In this document: in pieces, positions 18,145-26,151 of the stretch
Layout: every line of letters starts with the position of its first letter
Position numbering within the stretch: the first letter of the stretch is position 1
Assembly: GCA_964432595.1 (NCBI GenBank)
Contig: CAYSOF010000020.1
Coordinates: forward strand, 62,001 to 126,000
From: DASYLJ01 sp964432595
GTDB taxonomy: Bacteria > Desulfobacterota > Binatia > DP-6
DNA length: 64,000 bases
Reading direction: 5' to 3'
Program-made: the position numbers and the translations under genes
Notes under the pieces: generated by a model
The model's input: the letters and a program-made list of their open reading frames with translations, nothing else
Database searches by the model: none
What the model was told of the DNA's origin: nothing

Positions 18145-21036
18145 ATGGCTCACGACGGGTCTCACCACGGCGCGGGGACCCTCTTCGGTCCCTATCGGCT
18201 CGACGGCAGCGGGAAGCTCTGGAAGGGGAGCCAGCCCGTCGCGATCCAGCCGCGCCCGCTCGCCGTCCTGGCGTACCTCGCCGCGCGGCCCGGCGTCGTC
18301 GTCGGCCGCGACGAGCTGATCGCGACGCTGTGGGCGGACACGCACGTCACCCGGGCCGTCCTCAAGGTGGCGGTGCGCGCCGTCCGCGAGGCCATCGAGG
18401 ACGACGCCGATGCGCCGCGGTACCTCGAGACGGTCGGCCGCGAGGGCTATCGCTTCATCGGCACCGGCGACGCGCCGCGACCGGCAGCGCCGGATGGCGA
18501 GATGGTCGGACGTGCGGCCGACCTGGCACGGCTCCACGTGGCGCTGGCGCGGGCGCACGGCGAGACGCGCGCGCTCGTGCTCGTCGGCGGGGAGGCCGGC
18601 GTCGGCAAGACGACGCTGATCGATCGCTTCGTCGCCGCCCTGGAGCGCTCGAGCGACGTGCGCGTGGCGCGCGGCCAGTGCCTCGAGCAGTACGGCGAGG
18701 GCGAGCCGTACCTGCCCGTCCTGGAAGCGCTCGGCGTCCTGGCCCGCGACGACGCGGCGGGCACGATCCAGCCGGTGCTTGCGCCGCGCGCTCGCGGTCC
18801 CGGGGCGGTCGCCGCCGCCCCGGCGCGCATGCTGCGTGACATCGCGGAGGCGCTCGAGACCTACGCGCGCGACCGCACCGTCGTCCTCGTCCTCGAAGAC
18901 CTGCAGTGGAGCGACCGCTCGAGCGTCGACCTGCTCGCCTACCTCGCGCGCCGTCGCCAGCCGGCGCGGCTGCTCGTGATCGGTACGCTGCGGCCCGACG
19001 ACATGCGGGTGCACGATCATCCGCTCCTCGCCGTGCAGGACGAGCTCCGCGCGAAGGGGCTCTGCGAGGAGATCGCGCTGCCGCTGCTGTCGCGCGACGA
19101 GGTCGCCGCGTACGTGGCGGCGCGGTTCGACGGTGCGCCGCCGGCAACGCTGCAGCGGCTGGCGGCGCGCGTGCACGAGCGAACCGAAGGCAACGGCCTC
19201 TTCATGGTGAACGTGCTGAACGACCTGGTCGCGGCCGACGTGATCGCGCGGCGCGACGGCCGCTGGCACGTCGAGGGATCGGTCGACACCGCGGCCGACC
19301 GCATCCCGGCCGGGCTGCAGGAGATGCTCGGACGTCGGGTGCGCGAGCTCGCCGCGTCCGACCGGCGCATGCTCGAAGCCGCGAGCGTCGCCGGCGACGA
19401 GTTCGCGGTGGCCGCGGTGGCCGCGGCCCTGCAGTCCGACGACGCGCCCGTCGAGGATGCGTGCGAGCAGCTCGCGTCGCAGGGACTGCTGCTGGTGGAT
19501 GCCGGCGTCGCGGAATGGCCCGACGGGACGATCTCGGGGCGCTACCGGTTCCGCCACGCGCTGTACCGCCGCGCGCTCTACGAGGGCATGGCGGAGGCCC
19601 GTCGCGCGCGGATGCATCGCGCGGTCGGACGACGTATCGAGGCGGGCTTCGGCACGCGAGCGGCCGAGCACGCCGCCGAGCTGGCGATGCACTTCACGCG
19701 GGGCCGTGCACACCTCCGAGCGCTGCAGTTCCACGAGCTCGCGGCGGTGGCGGCGCTCGACCGGCATGCCGCGCACGAGGCGACCGCGCACTGGACGGCG
19801 GCGCTCGATGCGCTGGCGCATCTCCGCGATCGACCGGGCCACCTGCGGAGGGAACTCGGCCTCGTCGTCGCGCGCGCCACGCTCCTCATGGCGACGGAAG
19901 GCTACGCCGCGCCGGCCACGGAGCAGGCGTTCGCGCGCGCTCGTGCGCTCTGCGAGCGGCTGCGCGCGGCGCCGGCGCTCCATCCCGTCCTGCGCGGGCT
20001 GGTGTCGTTCCACCAGGTGCGGGCCGAGCTCGCGGAGGCGCGCGCGCTCGCCGAGCAGCTGCTGCGACATGCCGCCGAACGGCCCGACGACCAGGCGCTG
20101 CACGTCCAGGCGCACTACGGGGCCGGCACCACGCTGTTCCATCAGGGCGAGCTCGGTTCCGCGCGCGAGCATCTCGAGACCGCGCTGCGCACGTATGCGC
20201 CCGCGATGCACCGCCATCACATCGTCGTGTACGGCGGTTACGATCCCGGCGTCGCGTGCTCGCTGTGGCTCGCGTGGACGCTCGCGCTGGAGGGACGTCT
20301 CGACGAGGCGGCCGTGCTGGCGCGCGACGGCCTGGCGCTCGCGCGGCGGCACGGCGACGCGTTCTCGCTCGCCTGGGCGCATCAGGCGGTGGGCGTTTCG
20401 CATCAGCTGCTCGGCGACTGGACGGCGTCGGCCGCGACGTCGGCGGAGGCGGCGCGACTCGCCGACGAGCACGGCTTTCCACACGTGCTCGGCATGGCGA
20501 CGGTGAATCTCGGGTGGGCGCGGCTGATGCAGGGCGACGTCGCCGGCGGCATCGCGACGCTGCGTGAGGGCGTCGCGATCGTCGATCGCACCGGCGCGGC
20601 GCTGGTGCGGCCATCCTATCTCGGCATGCTGGCGGGTGCGTCGCTCGTCGAAGGCGATCGCGTGGCGTGTCTCGCGCGCTTCGACGAAGGCCTGTGCGAG
20701 ATCGTGCGCACCGGCGAGCGCATCTTCGAGGCGTGGCTGCTGATCGAGAAGGGCAAGCTGCTGGCCGCGGGCGGCGCGCGCGGCAAGACGTCGCGCGCGA
20801 CGTCGGCGGAGGCCGACGCGTGCTTGCGCCGGGCGCTCGAGATCGCGCGCGGCCAGGGCGCCCGGCTGATCGAGCTGCGCGCCGCCGTGGCGGTCGCGCG
20901 TCTGTGGCACGCGCAGGGGCGGACCGACGAGGCGCGCGTCGAGCTGTCGCGGGCGCACGCGTGGTTCGCAGCGCATCCGTCGACGTCGCCGGAGATCGTC
21001 GCCGCGGGCGAGGCCCTCCGCAAATTGGACGCGTGA
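18145..21036 (+). CDS. Winged-helix / AAA ATPase / TPR transcriptional regulator
   Basis: A 963-residue multidomain regulator. An OmpR/PhoB-type winged-helix DNA-binding domain (residues about 15-105, with YLETVGREGYRFIG) is followed by an AAA_16-type ATPase, with Walker A GGEAGVGKT (148-156) and Walker B LVLEDLQWSD (about 249-258). A long helical TPR-like region (about 480-963) completes it. Such proteins resemble signal-transduction ATPases of the MalT/SARP kind, where ligand binding in the repeats controls DNA binding. I chose the ATG at 18145, which gives a start just before the wHTH; the frame is open far upstream but overlaps the cyclase gene. The adjacent cyclase suggests a shared signal, which is inference. 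Confidence 0.82.
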   Translation: MAHDGSHHGAGTLFGPYRLDGSGKLWKGSQPVAIQPRPLAVLAYLAARPGVVVGRDELIATLWADTHVTRAVLKVAVRAVREAIEDDADAPRYLETVGREGYRFIGTGDAPRPAAPDGEMVGRAADLARLHVALARAHGETRALVLVGGEAGVGKTTLIDRFVAALERSSDVRVARGQCLEQYGEGEPYLPVLEALGVLARDDAAGTIQPVLAPRARGPGAVAAAPARMLRDIAEALETYARDRTVVLVLEDLQWSDRSSVDLLAYLARRRQPARLLVIGTLRPDDMRVHDHPLLAVQDELRAKGLCEEIALPLLSRDEVAAYVAARFDGAPPATLQRLAARVHERTEGNGLFMVNVLNDLVAADVIARRDGRWHVEGSVDTAADRIPAGLQEMLGRRVRELAASDRRMLEAASVAGDEFAVAAVAAALQSDDAPVEDACEQLASQGLLLVDAGVAEWPDGTISGRYRFRHALYRRALYEGMAEARRARMHRAVGRRIEAGFGTRAAEHAAELAMHFTRGRAHLRALQFHELAAVAALDRHAAHEATAHWTAALDALAHLRDRPGHLRRELGLVVARATLLMATEGYAAPATEQAFARARALCERLRAAPALHPVLRGLVSFHQVRAELAEARALAEQLLRHAAERPDDQALHVQAHYGAGTTLFHQGELGSAREHLETALRTYAPAMHRHHIVVYGGYDPGVACSLWLAWTLALEGRLDEAAVLARDGLALARRHGDAFSLAWAHQAVGVSHQLLGDWTASAATSAEAARLADEHGFPHVLGMATVNLGWARLMQGDVAGGIATLREGVAIVDRTGAALVRPSYLGMLAGASLVEGDRVACLARFDEGLCEIVRTGERIFEAWLLIEKGKLLAAGGARGKTSRATSAEADACLRRALEIARGQGARLIELRAAVAVARLWHAQGRTDEARVELSRAHAWFAAHPSTSPEIVAAGEALRKLDA

Positions 21037-21089
21037 TCTTGTCGTGCGCCCGGCGGTGACGTAGGCGGATGCCGAGGGAGGAGAACCCG

Positions 21090-21554
21090 ATGTCGACCGT
21101 GAAGCCGATTCCGAGCGACTATCCGCGCGTGACGCCGTACCTCGCGGTCGATGGCGCCGACGCCGCGATCCGCTTCTACACGACCGTCTTCGACGCCAAG
21201 GAGCGCATGCGCATTCCCGCCCCGGAAGGTCGCATCGGGCACGCGGAGCTGCAGCTCGGCGACTCGGTGATCATGCTCTCCGACGAGTACCCCGACATGG
21301 GCGTGCGCGGGCCGAAGTCGCTCGGCGGCTCGCCGGTGACGATCAGCGTCTACGTGCAGGACGTCGACCAGACCTTCGATCGCGCGATCAAGGCCGGCGC
21401 GACGTCGGTCCGCCCGGTTGCGGATCAGTTCTACGGGGACCGCAGCGGGCAGTTCGACGACCCGTTCGGTCACCGCTGGAACGTCGCCACGCACGTCGAG
21501 GACGTGTCGCCCGACGAGATGGCGCGGCGCGCGGCGAAGATGATGGGCGGCTGA
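21090..21554 (+). CDS. VOC-family protein (PhnB/glyoxalase-like)
   Basis: A 154-residue vicinal-oxygen-chelate protein. The paired beta-alpha-beta-beta-beta modules are visible: TPYLAVDGADAAIRFY at the N-terminus and VDQTFDRAIKAGA in the second half, with FYGDRSGQFDDPFGHRWNVA as the closing segment typical of PhnB-like and bleomycin-resistance-like members. The substrate is not predictable. The start at 21090 follows GGGAGGAG; an ATG 21 bp earlier lacks a good site. Confidence 0.88.
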   Translation: MSTVKPIPSDYPRVTPYLAVDGADAAIRFYTTVFDAKERMRIPAPEGRIGHAELQLGDSVIMLSDEYPDMGVRGPKSLGGSPVTISVYVQDVDQTFDRAIKAGATSVRPVADQFYGDRSGQFDDPFGHRWNVATHVEDVSPDEMARRAAKMMGG

Positions 21555-21562
21555 CCGCCCGC

Positions 21563-22009
21563 GTGCTGCTGCCGCCGTCGACCAACGCGAGCTACGCGGG
21601 TGCGCCCTGGGCGGCGCATCTGCTCGCCGTGCTGGGCGTGCTGACCGTCGTGCCCGGGCTGATCCACGAGTTCCTGCCCGACGGCGGTGCGGGCACGATC
21701 GCCGGCATGGACCTCGGTGTCTGCGGCGACACGGTCGCGGCGCTGTTCGCCTGGGCGGGGGCGACGCAGATCGTGTTCGGCGTGGTCATGCTCGCCGTCG
21801 CGCTCCGGTTCCGCACGTTCGTGCCGGTGGTGTTCGTGCTCGTCCTCATCGAGCGCTCGCTCCACGCGCTCAACGCCTGGGTGCTGAAGCCGGGCTCGGG
21901 GCACCACCCGCCGGAGCACTACGCCGTGCTCGTCGTGCTGCCGCTCCTCCTGGTGGGCCTCGTCGCCGCCTCGCGAAGTACCTTGACGGCACGCGCCGAC
22001 GGACGGTAG
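21563..22009 (+). CDS. Small integral membrane protein
   Basis: A 148-residue hydrophobic protein with four predicted helices (about 20-40, 58-80, 83-103, 122-140) and short loops. It starts with GTG 8 bp after the VOC gene's stop and so shares its transcript. No known family was recognised. Its last codons contain the predicted promoter for the next gene. Confidence 0.65.
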   Translation: MLLPPSTNASYAGAPWAAHLLAVLGVLTVVPGLIHEFLPDGGAGTIAGMDLGVCGDTVAALFAWAGATQIVFGVVMLAVALRFRTFVPVVFVLVLIERSLHALNAWVLKPGSGHHPPEHYAVLVVLPLLLVGLVAASRSTLTARADGR

Positions 22010-22011
22010 CC
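21983..22011 (+). promoter_or_regulatory. Predicted promoter of Cys-rich paralogue 1
   Basis: TTGACG (21983-21988), a 17-bp spacer, then GTAGCC (22006-22011), 22 bp before the ATG. From CCTTGAC to the start codon it resembles the region before the paralogue at 23600, including the same GTAGCC hexamer and the G-run ribosome-binding site. Confidence 0.5.
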
Positions 22012-22033
22012 CTCCGGTGAGGGGGGCTTCGCC

Positions 22034-23089
22034 ATGTTCGGATCGACGTTCGTCGCAGTGTGCCTTGCGCTCGCGATCGCGACATCGGCGCTCGGTGCCG
22101 ACACGGGCATCGCCGGCCAGAAGCTCGTGCTGAAGGTGCGCGGGACGAAGCAGAAGCTGGTCTTTGCCTCGAAGGACCCGTCGGCGCCGTTTCCCCCGAT
22201 CGGCTCGGCCGACGATCCCTCGGCCGCCGGCGTGACCATCGACGTCATCACGCCGGGCGCCACCGGCGCGCTTCCCGTTCCCGCCGGCGTCGGCAATCCC
22301 GGCTGGGTGGTCAAGGATGCGACGGTCGACAGCTACACGTACCGGAACGGCTCGTCCGTTCGCAGTCTCGGGCTCCGTCAGGGCCGCACGTTGAAGCTGA
22401 CCGCGCGCAGCGTGCCGATCCCGATGACCGCGCCGCTCGGCAGCGTCGGCATCCGGCTCACGATGGGCGGCACGCGGATCTGCGCGCTCTTCGACGGTGC
22501 CAGCGTCGTGGCGGACGCTGCCGGCTCGTTCACGGCGCGCGCATCGTCGGCACCGGCCGACTGCTCGAACACCACCCTCGGTCATCCGGCGGTGTGCGGC
22601 GACGGCGTCATCGAGGAGAACGAGGAGTGCGAGGCGACGAGCGACGCCGCGTGCCCCGGCCAGTGCGCGGCCGACTGCACGTGTCCGCCGGTCTGCGGTG
22701 ACGGTCAGCGCGATCCGGACGAGGAATGCGACGGCACGGACTTTCCACCGTTCGGTTCGGGGGCGCCGGCGGCGTGCGCCAACCTGGGCGACGCGGTGCC
22801 GGCATGCCAGTCCGACTGCACGTGCTGCGCGACGCTGCTCTGTCGCGCGGGCACGTTCCAGGCGGAGTGCTGTCCGGGGTTGGGATGTCCGCTGCCGCTC
22901 GGACCGAACGACCGAAAGTACTGCCGCCCGTCGTGTCAGACGGCGGACGACTGCGGCGGCGGACAGGTGTGCTTCCAGGGCTTCTGCGCCACACCGTACT
23001 GCACGGACCACGCGCAGTGCGACGGCGGCTTCTGCAGCGAAGGGTTCTGCTGTTACGCCTATCCGGGAGGGTTCTACTGCAACTACTGA
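22034..23089 (+). CDS. Secreted Cys-rich protein, paralogue 1
   Basis: A 351-residue exported protein. A signal peptide (residues 1-21, ending SALG) is followed by the domain of about 150 residues shared with the genes at 10826, 23600 and 24759 (PPIGSADDPS loop, MTAPLGSVGIRLTMGGTRIC core). The C-terminal half is Cys-rich. It begins with two units of the type CGDGxxexxEeCe, resembling the Myxococcus disulfide repeat (TIGR02232-like), then a CC-containing region ending FCCYAYPGGFYCNY. No catalytic motif was found. The start has GAGGGGGG about 9 nt upstream. It is probably an extracellular, disulfide-stabilised protein of unknown binding partner. Confidence 0.72.
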   Translation: MFGSTFVAVCLALAIATSALGADTGIAGQKLVLKVRGTKQKLVFASKDPSAPFPPIGSADDPSAAGVTIDVITPGATGALPVPAGVGNPGWVVKDATVDSYTYRNGSSVRSLGLRQGRTLKLTARSVPIPMTAPLGSVGIRLTMGGTRICALFDGASVVADAAGSFTARASSAPADCSNTTLGHPAVCGDGVIEENEECEATSDAACPGQCAADCTCPPVCGDGQRDPDEECDGTDFPPFGSGAPAACANLGDAVPACQSDCTCCATLLCRAGTFQAECCPGLGCPLPLGPNDRKYCRPSCQTADDCGGGQVCFQGFCATPYCTDHAQCDGGFCSEGFCCYAYPGGFYCNY

Positions 23090-23526
23090 CCTGCCGTCCG
23101 TAGATCGCCGACGAGCCGCGCGTACTCCTGCGCGCGCGGCTCGGTCAGCCGGATGACGAACGACGGGTGCGCCGTGATCAGCAGCGACGCGCCCGCGCGC
23201 CACGGCCGCAGCGTGCCGCGATCGCGCTCGACGCGCGCCGATGGACCGGCGATCGCACGCGCCGCCGTCGCGCCGAGGCAGACGAGCACGCGCGGGCGCA
23301 GGATCATCAGCTCGGCGTCGAGCCACGGACGGCACGCCGCAACGTCGCGCGCGCCCGGCGTCTGGTGGATGCGCCGCGTGCCGCGCGGCTGGCACTTGAA
23401 GTGCTTCACGACGTTCGTCACCCAGTAGCGTTCGCGCGCGATGCCGGCGTCGGCGAGCGCGCGGTCGAGCAGGCGGCCGATCCATGACGCTTTCCGTCGA
23501 CTATCGGGACCGACGCGTCGCGCCAA
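23083..23526 (-). pseudogene. UdgX-type uracil-DNA glycosylase, 5'-truncated
   Basis: The frame encodes the last two thirds of a family 4-like uracil-DNA glycosylase of the UdgX kind. NVVKHFKCQPRGTRRIHQTP contains the RRIH loop whose His, in Mycobacterium smegmatis UdgX, forms a covalent bond with uracil-containing DNA. LVCLGATAARAI and the catalytic ITAHPSFVIR follow. The N-terminal part with the PG(D/E)xED...PFVGPAG active-site motif is absent: just upstream lie only a TTG at 23526 and then the promoter of Cys-rich paralogue 2. The stop overlaps the end of paralogue 1 by 7 bp. Without its first motif the product should be inactive, so I call it a remnant. Confidence 0.62.
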
Positions 23527-23549
23527 TACGATCTGTCCAAGGTTCCTCC

Positions 23550-23578
23550 TTGACCATCGTCGGATGTGGGCGGTAGCC
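23550..23578 (+). promoter_or_regulatory. Predicted promoter of Cys-rich paralogue 2
   Basis: TTGACC (23550-23555), a 17-bp spacer, then GTAGCC (23573-23578), 21 bp before the ATG. Hexamers, spacing and distance to the start nearly repeat those of paralogue 1. Confidence 0.5.
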
Positions 23579-23599
23579 ATCGCACCGAGGGGGGTCGCC

Positions 23600-24730
23600 A
23601 TGCGTGGACCGGGGTCGCTCGTCGTCCTGCTGCTATCCGCATTGCTCACGTCGTCCGCCGGCGCAGCGGACACGGGCATCACGGGGCAGAAGATCGTACT
23701 CAAGGTGAAGGGCACGACGCAGAAGCTCATCGTTGCGTCGAAGGACCCGTTCACGCCGTTTCCCCCGATCGGTTCGGCCGACGATCCGTCGGTCGGCGGT
23801 GCGACGATCGAGCTCATCACGCCTGCGCAGGCCGGCTCGCTGAGCCTTCCCGGCGGCACGGGCACGCCCGGCTGGAAGGCCAAGGACGGAGCGGTCGACA
23901 GCTACACGTTCAAGAACGGGAGCGTGCGGAGCCTGACGCTCAAGCAGGGCCGCACGCTCAAGATCACGGGCAAGAACGTGCCGATCGGGATGACGGCGCC
24001 CCTCGGCAGCGTCGGGGTGCGCCTCACCATGGGCGGCACGCGCACGTGTGCGCTGTTCGGCACCTCGTCGGTGGTCGTCGACGCGCCCGGCAACTTCACG
24101 GCGCGGGCGTCCGCTGCGCCGGCCGACTGCACGAACACCTCGCTCGGCGGCGCGGCGGTCTGTGGCGACGGCGAGGTCGAGGGCGCCGAGAGCTGCGAGG
24201 CGTCGAACGACGCGGCGTGTCCGGGACGCTGCAGCGACTGCACCTGCGACGTGTGCGGCAACGGCGTGATCGAGCCGACCGAGGCGTGCGAGCCGTCGGA
24301 CGAGTCGGCGTGTCCGGGACACTGCGCCGACTGCGCGTGCGAGCCCTATTGCGGCAACGACACGATCGACCCGGGTGAGGTCTGCGACGGGACGGCCTTC
24401 GACGACGACAACTTCGCGTGTACGTCGGTGTTCGGACCGGCCTGCATGGCGGACTGCAGCTCGTGCTGCTCGATCGCGTATTGCGAGAGCAACGAGTGTT
24501 GCCCCGGCTACATCTGTGCGCCTCGGATCGGGCCGGGCGTCCACCAGTGCCGGAAACCGTGCTCGATGTCGGACGGCGCCACGGGTAACCCGGCATGCGA
24601 TCCGGGCCAGGTCTGCATGGGCAACGTGTGTCTGACGCCGTACTGCACGTCCGATGCGCAGTGTTCACCCGCGCAGTGCCTGGGCGGGGTCTGCTGCATG
24701 ATTCTCGGCGGCCAGTTCATCTGCCAGTGA
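23600..24730 (+). CDS. Secreted Cys-rich protein, paralogue 2
   Basis: A 376-residue paralogue of the genes at 22034 and 24759. It has a signal peptide (residues 1-23, ending SAGA), the shared domain (ADTGITGQKIVLK, PPIGSADDPS, MTAPLGSVGVRLTMGGTRTC), and then three disulfide-repeat units (CGDGEVEGAESCE, CGNGVIEPTEACE, CGNDTIDPGEVCD). A final Cys-rich segment with CC pairs ends the protein. It has one more repeat unit than its neighbours. The ATG at 23600 is preceded by GAGGGGGG; a longer frame from 23441 would run through the UdgX remnant and lacks a signal peptide. The next paralogue follows 28 bp later, probably on the same transcript. Confidence 0.72.
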   Translation: MRGPGSLVVLLLSALLTSSAGAADTGITGQKIVLKVKGTTQKLIVASKDPFTPFPPIGSADDPSVGGATIELITPAQAGSLSLPGGTGTPGWKAKDGAVDSYTFKNGSVRSLTLKQGRTLKITGKNVPIGMTAPLGSVGVRLTMGGTRTCALFGTSSVVVDAPGNFTARASAAPADCTNTSLGGAAVCGDGEVEGAESCEASNDAACPGRCSDCTCDVCGNGVIEPTEACEPSDESACPGHCADCACEPYCGNDTIDPGEVCDGTAFDDDNFACTSVFGPACMADCSSCCSIAYCESNECCPGYICAPRIGPGVHQCRKPCSMSDGATGNPACDPGQVCMGNVCLTPYCTSDAQCSPAQCLGGVCCMILGGQFICQ

Positions 24731-24758
24731 GCCGACCGGCCGGACGGGGGGAACCGCG

Positions 24759-25835
24759 ATGCGTCCAATCCACGTGTTCGTCGCCTCCATCGCGCTGATC
24801 GCCTTCGTCCCGGCGCACGCCGCCGACACCGGCATCGAGGGCACGAAGCTCCAGCTCAAGTCGCGCGGGGCGACGCAGAAGCTCGTCTTCGTGTCGAAGG
24901 ATACGTCCACGCCGTTTCCGCCCATCGGCTCGGCGGACGACCCGTCGGCGGGTGGTCTCATGATCGAGCTGATCACGCAGGTCGCGAACGGCGCCATGAG
25001 CGCTCCCGAAGGCGTGGGCAATCCGGGATGGAAGGTCCAGGACGGCTCGGTCGACGCGTACACGTACCGGAACGCGGCGGCGCCCGGCGCGCCGTCGCCC
25101 GTGCGCAGCCTCGTTCTGAAGCAGGGACGCGTGTTGAAGATCATCGCGCGCATCGTTCCGATCGAGATGACGGCGCCGCTCGGCCCCGTCGGCATCCGCA
25201 TCACCATGGGGTCCACCCGGGCGTGCGCGCTCTTCGATGCGTCCACGATCGTCGCCGATGCGCCCGGGACGTTCAATGCACGGAACGCGACGGCGCGGCC
25301 GGTCGATTGCGCGACCGTGACGCTCGGTGGTCCACCGAGCTGCGGCGACGGCGTGGTCTCGTCCGGCGAGCAATGCGAGCCTGCGAACGACGCGGCGTGC
25401 CCGGGGCAGTGCCTGCCCGAGTGCGAGTGCGCGGTCCCATGCGACGACGGAGAGCTCGACCCCGGCGAGGAATGCGACGGCGCGGCGTTCAGCGCGGCGG
25501 ACGCATGTGTCGCCGAGCCGGGGTTCGCGTCGCCGCGCTGCACGGCCGAGTGCACGTGCTGCCAGACGTTGGTCTGCTCGGGCTCCGGGTTCGAATTGCC
25601 GTGCTGTCCCGGGCTCGCGTGCCCGCCGCGGCTCGGGCCGCACGACGTCGCCTTCTGCCGGCCGTCCTGCGACGGCAACGAGGACTGCGATCCCGGTCAG
25701 TTCTGCCTGGCGAGCTTTTGTCGGACGCCGACGTGCACGTCGGACGCAGAATGCCCCGATACGCTGTTCGGTCCGTCGACGTGTCTCGGGGTGTGCTGCG
25801 TCGAATGGACGTTCGGGCTGCTCTGCCAGAACTGA
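24759..25835 (+). CDS. Secreted Cys-rich protein, paralogue 3
   Basis: A 358-residue third copy of the Cys-rich family. It has a signal peptide (residues 1-21, ending AHA), then the shared domain with a small Ala/Pro insertion (AAAPGAPSP) before the RSLVLKQGRVLKI strand. Two disulfide-repeat units and a CC-rich tail end in FGLLCQN. Its ribosome-binding region (ACGGGGGGAACCGCG) matches that of the gene at 10826. No separate promoter is seen in the 28-bp gap, so it should be cotranscribed with paralogue 2. Function unknown. Confidence 0.72.
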   Translation: MRPIHVFVASIALIAFVPAHAADTGIEGTKLQLKSRGATQKLVFVSKDTSTPFPPIGSADDPSAGGLMIELITQVANGAMSAPEGVGNPGWKVQDGSVDAYTYRNAAAPGAPSPVRSLVLKQGRVLKIIARIVPIEMTAPLGPVGIRITMGSTRACALFDASTIVADAPGTFNARNATARPVDCATVTLGGPPSCGDGVVSSGEQCEPANDAACPGQCLPECECAVPCDDGELDPGEECDGAAFSAADACVAEPGFASPRCTAECTCCQTLVCSGSGFELPCCPGLACPPRLGPHDVAFCRPSCDGNEDCDPGQFCLASFCRTPTCTSDAECPDTLFGPSTCLGVCCVEWTFGLLCQN

Positions 25836-25853
25836 TCGACGAGCCGGTCGACG

Positions 25854-26072
25854 CTAGTACATCCGCTTGCGCTGCGGATCCTCGGGCTCGCCGGGTAGCG
25901 GCTTGCCCCACGGATCCGTACGCGGGATGCGCAGCTTGTTCAGCGTGAGCTGGGTGTCGAGGTTCACCCACGGCTGGCCCAGCGCGCACGGCACCGGGAT
26001 GCCGTTCTCCGGCTCGAGGTCGTACGCGGGGTACGCACCCTTCTGGTAGTCGAGGAGCATGCGCTTGGCCAC
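25854..26072 (-). CDS. Small hypothetical protein
   Basis: A 72-residue soluble peptide, charged and Pro-rich, with a hydrophilic C-terminus (GEPEDPQRKRMY). No signal, membrane segment or known motif is seen. The start is GTG at 26072; an ATG four codons in is an alternative. It is alone on its strand, between the Cys-rich paralogues and the flavin oxidoreductase. Coding status rests mainly on the good GC3 pattern and the regular amino-acid composition. Confidence 0.45.
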   Translation of the reverse strand: MAKRMLLDYQKGAYPAYDLEPENGIPVPCALGQPWVNLDTQLTLNKLRIPRTDPWGKPLPGEPEDPQRKRMY

Positions 26073-26151
26073 GACGGAGTCCTAGCCCGCGGGTCGGTCA
26101 CCTGCAACCCGCGGCTTCCCCTGCGCCGCCGGGCCGGGCTAAGCAGGTTCG

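Noticed and set aside
18106..20976. A 956-residue antisense frame under the winged-helix/AAA regulator
   Set aside because: It lacks motifs and has shadow-type composition; the plus-strand gene shows clear ATPase and DNA-binding domains.
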